From positions 10,351,726-10,415,725 of the forward strand of contig OZ038320.1 in assembly GCA_964035795.1 (NCBI GenBank): DNA of 64,000 bases. The letters run 5' to 3'. The stretch's first letter is position 1, and every line of letters begins with the position of its first letter. The DNA is from Pterobdella sp. o SKG-2022 (Eukaryota > Annelida > Clitellata > Hirudinida > Piscicolidae). Below are positions 50,501 through 60,740 of this stretch, piece after piece. The position numbers and the translations under genes were made by a program. Below the pieces are notes generated by a model. The model saw only the letters and a program-made list of their open reading frames with translations, was not told the DNA's origin and made no database searches.

Positions 50501-51621
50501 GAGACTTCCGTAGAACTATCGAGAGGGAAGAGATCTACAAAAATTGTTCAAATCTTTCAGTTCTTAATGTTTCCTCTTGCGAAGTAATATTTTCGTTAAT
50601 ACATTACTGAATTATTTATTTTTAGTTATGCTATTTAAGTTATAATTTCAATTAGTTTCGATATATCTTTTATGGCTGTTCTCATCCTTTATTTTAATTA
50701 TTCATCGCATCATTATCTCATGTATTTTTGCTTTTAGTCGTTTTTTCATGCAAATTTGGTGTATTTTTTAGATCTTTATTTACAAAAATCAAAATATATT
50801 AGCTAGATAAGTATGATATAACTTGAAATGTTTGGTAAATATTCAAAATAAAACCATCAATACAGAGTATTCACTGGTTCCACAAAAACTTTTGTCAAGA
50901 ATCTCACTTATTCAAAACTTATTCGGAAAAATAGTTGTAATACAATCGAAAAACAACTGTTTTACATAGTTGGTTGGTTTAGAACTGATTTGTACTGAAA
51001 ACTTGTTTAAACTTGCAGTTTGAAGTTTTGAAACAGTAGAAAACTGTCTTTTGTTGCAATACGTTTTCTCACTTTTAATCCTCTATGGATTCCGAATAGA
51101 ATTGAAGTTTTGAGAACTTAAGGGGTCATCCAAGAATAACTATATTTTGGTGTATAAGCTAGATATTTGTTCACATACTAACACGATTTGATAGATCCTT
51201 TGCTGAAAAGTCGACTAAACTTTGTGATGAAGTTATAAAATGTAAGCATAAACAAAATAACAATTAAAGATAATCTCTTTTTCTAAATTGCTATTATAAA
51301 AACTAACTCGAGTTTGCCTCACAGGCTGAATACAGTTTATACCATAACTAATCAACCACCAGATTATGTTTGGAAAGAGTACGAAAATAATAGATAAGAG
51401 GAAGTTGAAAAAACCTTTTGCACTTAAAAGTTGAAAATAATGACTAAAGCTCACGAACTAGGTGTTTATATCTTTCATGACTTTCTGAGAGTTGCCATTT
51501 TCATTCTGCAAGGTACGAGCTTTTACTTGGCCTACCTCGCTATTTGTTCACTACAACTTTTCATTTTTTTGGAAGTTCTATTTAAAAATTTAGATGCAAA
51601 AGTTGCACCCATTGCACCCAT
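42604..51621 (-). CDS. Divergent Cys-loop ligand-gated ion channel subunit (nicotinic-receptor-like)
   Basis: Nine exons join in one frame, about 1078 aa: 51621-51536, 51422-51343, 50534-50428, 49204-49160, 48970-48906, 48785-48246, 46234-46009, 45747-45648, 44591-42604. Visible: a hydrophobic signal segment (FFNFLLSIIFVLFPNIIWW); a first beta strand TVSLHASLLKVHSF; WNFRKG...NWSPHLTF (the W.PD loop region); a Cys-loop with exactly 13 residues between cysteines (C222-C236, around FYFPFDNYEC); RKLPSYVF leading into M1; M2; PVPLI in the M2-M3 link; M3 FLLISVISIIFNLL; a roughly 600-residue cytoplasmic loop; and M4 (WAVVSRSMVV...) ending at the stop. Family members are usually 450-550 aa. No vicinal Cys pair is seen in loop C, so it is not an alpha-type subunit. 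Start at 51621 is the least certain part. Confidence 0.85.
45648..46234 (-). CDS. Receptor exons for M1 and M2
   Basis: Exon 46234-46009 ends the ligand-binding domain and encodes M1 (RKLPSYVFSILMPTGLMGLP, then LLFLF), aligning with the RRKPLFY...LPC start of M1 in nicotinic receptors; the M1 proline is kept. Exon 45747-45648 encodes the pore helix M2 (VPSIIFMIGIYSIQIHQICS) and the M2-M3 link EAPFTIIFPVPLI. The usual GEK(V/I)T at the inner mouth is replaced by KCVKVPS. Confidence 0.85.
48246..51621 (-). CDS. Receptor extracellular-domain exons
   Basis: Exons 51621-51536, 51422-51343, 50534-50428, 49204-49160, 48970-48906 and 48785-48246, each joining in phase. Donors are GTAGGC, GTATAA, GTGAGT, GTGAAT, GTCAGT and GTCATT. 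The last exon contains a charged insertion of about 90 residues before the Cys-loop and a Ser-rich run (STVASSSLFSSTSPSSSS) after it. Conserved pieces are FPFD inside the Cys-loop and aromatic/Pro residues upstream. The first two exons are weaker: their phases agree but I have no family match for MGAMGATFASKFL. Confidence 0.7.
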
Positions 51622-52399
51622 GCTGACGGTTTCAAAGACAAGAATTTGATTATCGTTGCTACTTTTTAGCTCAGCTGTGAAACAATTAAAACTAATAGTA
51701 TAAAAAAAACCTTAAGCCCATCTTATTAATGTCAAAACTGACTTTTTTGATTTATTGATTTCATTTTCAAAAGCTTAATTAAAACTAAAAACCGAATAAT
51801 CTGATTATATGAAATAACATTTCTTTTGCATTTTTTAATCAAAAGTTTTGCGTTTAACTGCTAAACCTTCAATATTTTTTCTATAAATCACTAATAAGTG
51901 TGTTTAAAGTGCTGATAAAATTTTTCATCTCGAAACAAAACACAAAACTCCCTCGTGCTCTCCCTTCTTTGATGCGAAATTATTGGCTACTCAAATAGAT
52001 GTTTTAAGATGTATCATATCACCTTTTTATTGATTTTTTTTTCAAAGTTGTTTCCGGAATCAATTTTCATCATGCCATGTTGATTTTTTTTGTTTTATTA
52101 GTTTTGTTAAATACTTCACACTCTATTGAGATGCATTTTTTAATTAATCATCTCAGATCTATTGCATTTTATATAAAGTGTTTTTCTTATTCATTCATGT
52201 GGGTTTTACTTTTTTTAATTTTAAATAATTTTTTTATGTTGATTTAATAGTTTTTTGCCCTATTTTTTTTTAAAGTTTCATCGCGAATTAATCGATGATT
52301 TTCTACTTCAATATTTCTCATTAATTTCTATATAGTAATTAACTCCTAATTTCTAACATAAGTTTCCAAAATGAATGTTTTATAGCTGCGTTTCACTTT

Positions 52400-53110
52400 C
52401 AGTTAGTCAAAAGTTCTTGAAGTTCCCATAAAGTTGATATGGTTGTCTATGGCTTGTTGTCATACTCAGTTGACTATTGCATTACTTCTACCATCATATT
52501 CATTGTCGTAATTATTCCAACTATATTCTCCGTCTTCCCTTTGTTTTTCTTTTTGATAAAATTTATTTCTTTTTCTTCTTTTTATAAAACTATTTCATCT
52601 CATTTGTGTTTCTTTATATCTAGATTTATTCGATCCACAGGATCCTTTTTGAAAAAATAAAGTCAAATTTTTCGAAAAAGTTTTTTTTGTGAATAACATT
52701 GTTTTTAAGTTGCTGTGTTGTTTAATTACCCTAGATTTCGTTTCAAGCTCATAGAGTTTATGGTGAATCAGATTATGACTATTTTTATTTGAAAGATTCT
52801 ATCTATTTCATATTGTTTTCGGTTTTATGTTCTTAAAACTTTTTAAAACTCACATATCTCAACTCTTCTCAACCCTTCATTTCTTCATTTTTTTTTGAAT
52901 CTTTTAGATGTTATATTATGTTAGTAATTTTTTCACTTAATCTTTGTTTCCAATTTTTTAATTAGATTTTTTTCATTAAAATAAAAATTCTTTTTGGTTT
53001 CCTGCTTTGGGGTTTTTTTCATCTTTTTCCTTCATCCCTTTGTTTGCATGGCTTAGCTTTTAATACAAGCGTTACTTTTCTTTCATTGAATCTTATGCCA
53101 TCCGCCCGAT
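52400..53110 (-). mobile_element. Possible LINE endonuclease relic
   Basis: Minus-strand frames give NRADGIRFNERKVTLVLKAK and, further on, GEYSWNNYDNEYDGRSNAIV, which resemble parts of a LINE endonuclease (the region before and after the catalytic Asp/His). Stops interrupt both. Weak evidence. Confidence 0.35.
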
Positions 53111-54899
53111 TCAATTTTTTAATATTTTTATTGTTATCTACTTATACAAAAATACTTGTTTTGTTTTTTGATTGATTTTGCAGTGATAAAAATTTTTAAA
53201 ACACAAGCTATAATTGTTGCTCTATGGTCGAATCAAATAGAGGCAAAAAAAAATTCAAAAAACAAAAAAATTATTTCAACTGAAAAACCTAATAATGAAT
53301 AATCTGAATTATTGGTTTCAGAATTGACTTTTTGCAATATTTACTTCAAATTTATAAAACCAACATTCAATTCACCCAGGCTAGAAGTGCTTGTTTGTGA
53401 TAAAGAGTGATTACTTTGATAACAACTTAAATAGAAATTGTCAGTTTCGGTTCGCATATGATGGCAAAATCACTTTGATAGGATATTTAATTTCATACAA
53501 AGTTGAAAACGTTAAAATAAATTTATTATATTATTCACGGTCGAAAAATTATATAAAGCTTACACTTTATTTATTAGACCGATATTTAATATGGTAAAAT
53601 ATAAAAATATAACATAATCTCAACCGAAAAAATTTTTTCATGAAAAAATTGAACATTATTCAAAGTAGTTTAAATTTAAAAGTTTTTGTATAATTATTCT
53701 TTTTTTGCAAAACTTTTTAAAAAGTTGGGATAAAAAAACTGGTTCAAAAGCTGAACTTCAAGCAGATAAACTATAATCATGGATAAATAAATATAAAAAC
53801 TTCAAATCATTCAATTGTTTACACAAGGTTATTTTATGAAAGTTTCATCAAATTGAAACACTGCATCACCATGAGGTGAGTTCAATGCGTGATCATGATT
53901 AATTTTAACTTGGAACATTGAGCTTGAAAAAATAAACTAATTGTAAAACAACAGCGAAACGAGAGAAGCTGATAGGGACGCTGGAAAATATGAGCAGTGT
54001 AACGCATAAACACAACTAATTACATTAGTATTTCACTTACATTTCATTTTAATTATTCAGGAAAAGTTTCCATTTTACTTTTTCTGTTGATAAAACGATG
54101 TTTTCAATAGTATACCTGTATTTTTAACAGTGAATTTTTAATTAAAACTTGTCATATTTGGAAAAAATTCAAACATTTAGAGAGTTTAATGGCAGTCATT
54201 TTGGCAATGAACCAGTTTTAGTTGAAAACTTGATTTTTTTTGTAAAATTCTTTTTTAAAACTAAAACTATTTTTGAAATTATTTTTAATAAACCTGTTTT
54301 ATATGTTTGAAACAAAATTTTAAAGATTCACTTTTGCTTCCAAAGTCGCCATTGTGGGCAGGAAATTTTGTATCAAATAAAAAACTACAAGGTCAATGAC
54401 ATAAACATCTTCATCGTTTTTGAAAGACATCGGGCATGCGTTCACACTAAAAAAATTTCGTGCTATACATAAATGAATTTTATAAATATCTTTTTTTAAA
54501 TTTAAGAGTTTGAAATTCAAATTAGGGGTTGAAGAAGTAGCTTTATGTAATTTAACAGTAAACTCAAAACACTATTGAAATGAGTTGATAACATGAAATT
54601 AGAAAAAATAACAAAAAACTAGTTGTTTTGATTTTGAGTTTTTCCTTAATATTTAACAAACTTCTCAATAAGTATCAAGGCAATACAGAGTTGAAAAGGC
54701 TGGCCAGTTTTTTGGCTCTTAACACCGATCTTCAGAAAGCAGAATCATTACATATGGAAATTTCCACTTTTAATAAATTGGATGAATTTAATTTGAAAAT
54801 TTTAATTTACTTTTGAAATTGAGTTAAATTTCGTTTTTTTGCAAAATTCTTTATCGTTGCATTATTTAATCTAAGTAGATTTTTTCATAAAATTGATGT

Positions 54900-55960
54900 T
54901 ATGATGCGACATAAAACTCCGTATAACTGCATAACTAAACCAGGTTCATTTTTTAATTTTCAGTTTTTTCCTTCTAAGAATTGCCACTGCAGAAGCCTAT
55001 TTTTGTCCTCCTTCTCACATGTTCTCGCTATTTTGGATTCATTTTTATGTTTTATAAATCTTAGTTTTTGTCTTGTCTTTTATTCAGAAAATTTTATTTC
55101 AAACATTTTTCTGTCAAATTTTTTTTCATTTCGTACGTGCCTTAACAACTTGAATCTGGTTTGTATGGAAATATCTCTCTTTTCTTATGTGTTCAGAAGC
55201 TATTATGAGCCTGGTGTTGGTCTTAGCAAATATTGTTACTTTTAAAAACAGTTTCACCATTTCAGGTTCTGGTACATAAAATTATTTTTCTTTTTTCTTC
55301 ATTAGTATCATTTGCTTGCTTCATCATATTCCTGGTTTGAAACTAGGTAAGCCTTCTTTAAATCGATAAATACATAATATTTCTTTTTTTGAGCTATTTC
55401 TAGATTTTTTTACTAACATCTTTCAAACAAATATTGCATCGGTCATGTTTTTTTCAACATGAAACCACAGAGCTGTTTTAATAGGCTCACACTATTTCTT
55501 AGCCTGGTTTTCACCACTTTCTTTCAGATTTTCACTATGTGACTCATGAGTTTCATTTTTGGCAGCACTGAGCATTGTTTTTCAAAAAGCAATAACGTTT
55601 TTTTTCATTTTTCATTTTGACGGTTCAAAATGTTACGTTACAGTTTGGCCAAAAAATCCAACTATTATTTCTCTCAGGAACTTGTATGTTCCAGCTGAAA
55701 CATTCCCCCAATATTATTTTTTTCACTCATCCTGTCTTATCTTTGCTGGTTTCTTGTGTTTTAATTTTTTTTAATTTTTTGTTGTTTCCTTTGTTAACTA
55801 GTTTTTAGAAACTATAATCATGTAAGAGTGTGTAAGTAGCTTTCAGTTTTTTCTTTTATTCTTTATACTTTTTGCATGTATTTGCTACTGTTTTTCTTTT
55901 GCTTTGTTAGTCTCAATATATCTTTCAACTTCCTTCTTTTGTCATCTTGTAACTTTTTTG
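54900..55960 (-). mobile_element. Possible LINE reverse transcriptase relic
   Basis: Minus strand: near 55340-55450 a frame reads TDAIFV.KMLVKKSRNSSKK, like the FxLRxLxEK segment before the RT FIDxxKAFD motif. Near 54960-55040 another reads ESKIARTCEKEDKNRLLQWQ followed by FLEGK, like the C-terminal GRLLHW..LEG segment. Heavily decayed. Confidence 0.4.
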
Positions 55961-58436
55961 TTTGACCACCTCAATATCTACCTTCACAAGATGAGCTGAG
56001 TTTTTGCAATCTTGTCAAGTTTCGTAAGACCTTGTGCTCAAAATTGCACTTGAGCCAATTTTATTCAACTTTAGAAATTTTCCCAAATTTGAGTTATTTG
56101 CAATTTTTATTTGAAATTTGAAAATTTTCTTGTTTGAATTTAAAAATCATTACAAAACCAAATTTTCTATGATATTTTAAAAATTAGTTAATTGGAAAAA
56201 ATATTAGAAATGAGTACCAATCAAAAGTCGATATTGACCTCGGTTTATGCTTTTAAATAAAGTTGGGAATATATTAAAAAGCTTGAAGCTAAAATATAAT
56301 GGATTTTAGCATTGAATAAAACATTATGGCCATCCGGACTATGATAGATGCTTGTTGGAAACAACTTAAACGCTTTAAACTCTGAACTCATTCAAATCTA
56401 AAAGAAATTTTCACAAAGCCTTATATTTTTTATGCTTTTTTTATCAAGAAACTGGTGTTTTCACTTTTTAACTATTGCTAGTTAGCTAAAAAGAGACTCA
56501 AAATTAAATAGTTCTATTAATAAGAAGGAATATATTTGGGCAGTTTTTAAAAGATTCATAGATTTTATTTGATGAATATTCTTTTTGCAATAAGTTCAAT
56601 GCTTTTATAAGTCATCATTAAAAACTAAACTAACGAACAATGTATTTGAAAAATTTAAATTTTCTAATTTATAATAAAAAACAATTCAAAACAAAATCGA
56701 AAATGAGATGGAAATGTAACATTCCATTTCATTAAAACGTGTTTGAAAATGAGGAATCCGTTTAACTTTGAAGTTTGTATATTTTATGGAAAATTAAATT
56801 AAATTTTAAAATAAGTTATAAAATGTAGTTTTCCAATAGAATAATCATTCGATATTTGATTTTCTTTTTTCTACAAATACTTTTGTTATGCAAATATGAT
56901 TTTTTTTTAAATTTTTTATGTCCATTTTATTGAGATTCCAGTTTCTCTACTCTAGCACATTCTATAGTTTTGAATTATTAACTCATTCTTTCTTCACCAA
57001 CCTCCTACAAAAACGTCTTTTGAAAGATCTTCTTCACACATACCTCTTATTCCTTGGTTACAACCCGTGTCTGACACTTTTAGTTCTATTTTCCTGTTTA
57101 AAAAAGTTCTAATCGGTCTTTATTCCATTTATTTTTGTCATTTTGATTTTTGTTTTTGAATCTTCATGTTATTTCATTAATTTTTTTCCAGTTTTCATTA
57201 ATATTGAGATAAAATTTGTCGATTCATGTTTTATGTTTTTTGGTAATTTTGAACCTTATTCTTATTTTGAAGTTAATTTATTTGTTCCTTGAAGCAATTT
57301 TCTCATTTTTCTGTCGCTCAATTTTCATTGATGTTTTCATCTAACTCATTCTTCTATTGTATCCTAGATTTCAGTTTCTACTGCTTTCATATTTTTTCAA
57401 ACTTTTGTGGTATAAATCATAAATCCTCGATTTGTTCAAGATTTACATCGATTTTATCAATTTCGAGTTTAAATCGAACACTCATTAACTCAACAACAAA
57501 AAGCTTTGCGTAAGTCGAATTCATATCATCATGTGAATTGTACAAATTTAAAGACGTTGATTACTCTTTATTCTCACCAGCTTTTCTCATTCCTTCATGT
57601 TTCAAGCTTTTACTTTATTGATGAGAAGACTGTTTTTTAATATTTAACTAGGCTGTTGCATTCAATTTCCAAAGTAATTTTTATTTTTTGAATTTCTGAA
57701 TTTTTTCAAAATTTTCTTTGACTTTTTGAGATCATTGAACTAATTCTGTTATCCAATCTTTTTGGTTTTTGTAATATGTTTTTTCTAAAACTTTTGTTTG
57801 CAGCGTTTCTCATTTATTTGAAAAAAATTTTTTTACTAAGAAAAAATTTCATTAAGTCTTTAAAAAAGTAAAAAAAAATCAAATTCTAAAAATTTCATTA
57901 AAAACAAACTGAATACACATAAAAAACAATGTAAGAAAACGTTAGTTGCACATAACTTTTTGAATCTGTCTAAATCAAATGAACACCAGATTTTGGCAAC
58001 TTTCGACTGTTTTATGCGTACAATAGATTTTTTTGTAAATAAGTATTTTTCAGTGAAATATTTCTCTTTCCTACATTTTTATAGGTGTATTGAAAATTCT
58101 CGATTTATGCATAACAACGTCATAATGAATAAGAACGTTTGAGTAATGAATTAACAAAAGGCCGAGTTATTTTTCAAGTAAGAAATCAATTAGAGTTATA
58201 ATGCTTCCATAAACCGTTGTCTCACTTTTTAAAGAAAAATTTTCAAAAATTTTAGCATTTGAAAACTTAAGGACTTTGTTGAATGAATTAGTTAAAAGCT
58301 TAATACCCATGTTTGATAACTCAAACTTTAAACAAATACTATGATAAAACTTCCAAAGCAAAAAATAAATGGTTTTCATAAAAACCTCTCAAACAAAATC
58401 ATACAAACAGAGAGAGAATTATATAAAACGAGAAAA

Positions 58437-59390
58437 ATGAACAGTTCATCAAACAGGAGAATTAGCTACGCTGACAATTTATACACACGCCATAGGTGAG
58501 TCTCGGTTTTCAATGCGGAAGTAACTAGTTCAAAGTGACACGAAAAGTTTCAATAGGAAATCAAAACAACTTTGGAAAAATTTTTTACAAGAGTGAAGTT
58601 TCCATTTTCAAAGAGTTTTTCAAAATAAAATATAATTATAGTGGAGTATTCAATTAAATTTTTAGTTTTTTGAACAAATCAATAAAACCTCTGTTTTGCA
58701 TTGAATTTATTAATTTTTTTTGTTCTTAAATAAATGAACTTATATGAAATTTGTGTTTTTGAGAACAATTTTCGATAACTTCATTGAATTGAATCCAAGT
58801 TGCTTCTGACTTTTTAGTCATGAAATTAACTCATGCTTCCATTGTTGTCAGTGAATGTCAAACAAAGCAATTATTTTTATACGATTTATAAAAATCTTAA
58901 TATTATTTTTTTTAACATTTTTTTTATTTTTCACACATTTTACTGAGTAAAAATATAGTTCTATGCTTTACTTTCAGTCCGCCGTCGAAAAACAAGTTTG
59001 CATAATATGAATTATACCCAACGTTTGTCTTTAGAACAGATTTTAAATACAAAAGTTTTTCATTTTGAATAATTATACGTTATTATTAGAACCATAATTT
59101 TTCCATTCATGTTATTTTTATTAACCTCAAAGACCAGATTGAAAATCAGAATCACTCAAAAAAAATATTTGTTGGCTGATAGCATAATCTTATTTTTCTT
59201 TTATGAAAATTTCAAATTTAAAAACAAAAAATCAATTTTTTAATCAATTTCCAAAAATTTTTAATTTCGAGACGTTTCCATCAAAGCTTCCAAATTTATT
59301 ATCTCTTGCTTATTCAAAAGCTTCAGCCTTTTTTAGCATGGATCATCCATACAACATGCAGAATAGAGACAGAAAACATGCTATGATGTG
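58437..59390 (+). CDS. Possible first two coding exons of a plus-strand gene
   Basis: Exon 58437-58495 starts with ATG, encodes MNSSSNRRISYADNLYTRH and ends in a perfect donor AG|GTGAGT. A TATATAAAA lies 9-17 bases before the ATG. An acceptor TTTTTTAG before 59337 joins in phase to SMDHPYNMQNRDRKHAMMW, ending at 59390 with donor GTACTA. No family match and no convincing third exon, so this may be chance. Confidence 0.3.
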
Positions 59391-60559
59391 GTACTAGATT
59401 CAGTTTTCATTCATTAAAAACACAGTTGAATCTATTTGGTTTTATGAATATTACTCAATTTCAGTTATTTTAAATTAGTTTTGTATCAAATGAATTAATA
59501 AAGTGAAATTTTCAGAATAATAAATATTCATTACTACACATATAAAAAAATCTTCCATCAAGATGAAGAACTTTGGTATAAGTTGTTCATGAAATGCTTT
59601 CAATGCGTTCTTCGAAGTTTTCAACGGTGTGCTAAAACTTTTCTCTTAAGCTAAGACATTGGAATTTTTTTATTAAAGAACAAACTGTGAAAAACATTTA
59701 TGCAAAGTTTAACAAAGAGTCAACGGTGTGAACATAAGCTGCTTATAGTCATATTTTAAAATGCCAGTTGGTCTAACCCATGAGTCCTTGAAACGCTTTT
59801 TTATATTCATATCTCTTATATTGCGTTTCAACAAAATTAATATATATTTTAAAAAGATATACATCTATTTTGTAAAAATTTCTCAATAAAAAATAAACAC
59901 AAAAAATAAAAAACCATCTGCTCAAAATTAAAAATTAATTCATCTTCAAAATTTTAAATTTTTTTATGTGTTTCAACTAATACTAAAATATTGTAATAAT
60001 TCATAAGATATTTTGTGTGTATTTGGGATGATGTATTTCTTGAACAAACAATACCCAAGATTAGTCCTTAATCTCTAGGGTTTCAAAAAAATTAATTTGT
60101 ACTGTATTATGCAATATGTTTTAATGTTTACATTTGTTTAGTTTATGACTTTTGCTCGAAGTTTTTGTTAATAAACAAGCCCATAAATTAATTTCACTTT
60201 CTCATTGATCAGTGGAAATTAACTATTTATTAAAAATGGTCATCTATCAATTAAAAATGAATTTTAATTCACTATCAATGTTAATTAAATTGAAGTAATA
60301 AATAGAAAAACTATTGACCACTAAATACTTTTTAATTCAAAACAACGAAGCTTTTCGTTAACATTGTAACATTTTCGAGAACGTCAATAACGAAAAGCTT
60401 TGTACATTTTCAATAAAAATATTCAATGTTCAATAATTTTTGCATAAATCAATTTCATCAAAAAAACTATTAAAAATAACTAACATTTCTGGCAGATGAA
60501 TCTCAATAGAAAGTTGGCTTTCAAAGCTCTCAACCTCCAATCATTGTATCCCAAGCCAT
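59391..60559. other. AT-rich DNA, no gene recognised
   Basis: If the gene starting at 58437 is real this is intron. Nothing else was seen here. Confidence 0.4.
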
Positions 60560-60740
60560 GGGAGATAGCCAAGGAATATATTCCTTCTTTAGGGAGGTGA
60601 TCTCGTTTCAAGGCTGAAATATTGACTGTGGGTTGTTGGTGTAGGTAATTGAGTTAGCACCTGTTTCACAGTGTGTCGCCACAGTCAATTTGTAGCAAGC
60701 TTTGAACTATAAGAAAAAGCGATTTATAATATCACTTTCG
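60560..60740 (+). mobile_element. tRNA-derived SINE, copy 2
   Basis: Contains TTAGCACCTGTTTCACAGTG and ATTTGTAGCAAGC...AAGAAAAAGCG, the same body as copy 1 at 960-1033 in the opposite orientation. The upstream segment has a degenerate box A (GATAGCCAAGGA) and box B (GTTTCAAGGC) about 30 bases apart, consistent with a tRNA-derived head different from that of copy 1. Ends are approximate. Confidence 0.55.
60621..60689. repeat. Perfect 11-bp inverted repeat inside SINE copy 2
   Basis: ATTGACTGTGG (60621-60631) is the reverse complement of CCACAGTCAAT (60679-60689), separated by 47 bases. Confidence 0.6.

Larger units (their letters stand above)
51622..58436. other. T-rich intergenic region with LINE debris
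   Basis: The plus strand is clearly T-rich for most of 52-58 kb, so many plus-strand open frames here encode Phe/Leu/Ser-rich nonsense. On the minus strand I see retrotransposon pieces (listed separately) but no intact gene. Confidence 0.5.

Noticed and set aside
51431..51649. 72-codon plus-strand open frame with hydrophobic segments
   Set aside because: Antisense to the first receptor exons, whose phases join the rest of the receptor gene.
54901..55245. 114-codon plus-strand open frame
   Set aside because: Phe/Ser/Leu-rich with no family likeness; the opposite strand carries LINE-like sequence.
56324..56390. Pogo/Tigger-like transposase fragment (IDACWKQL)
   Set aside because: Only about 20 codons with no supporting motif nearby; too short to call.
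60499..60600. Coding exon reading MNLNRKLAFKALNLQSLY
   Set aside because: It cannot be joined in phase to the candidate exons at 58437-59390 and overlaps the SINE head region.
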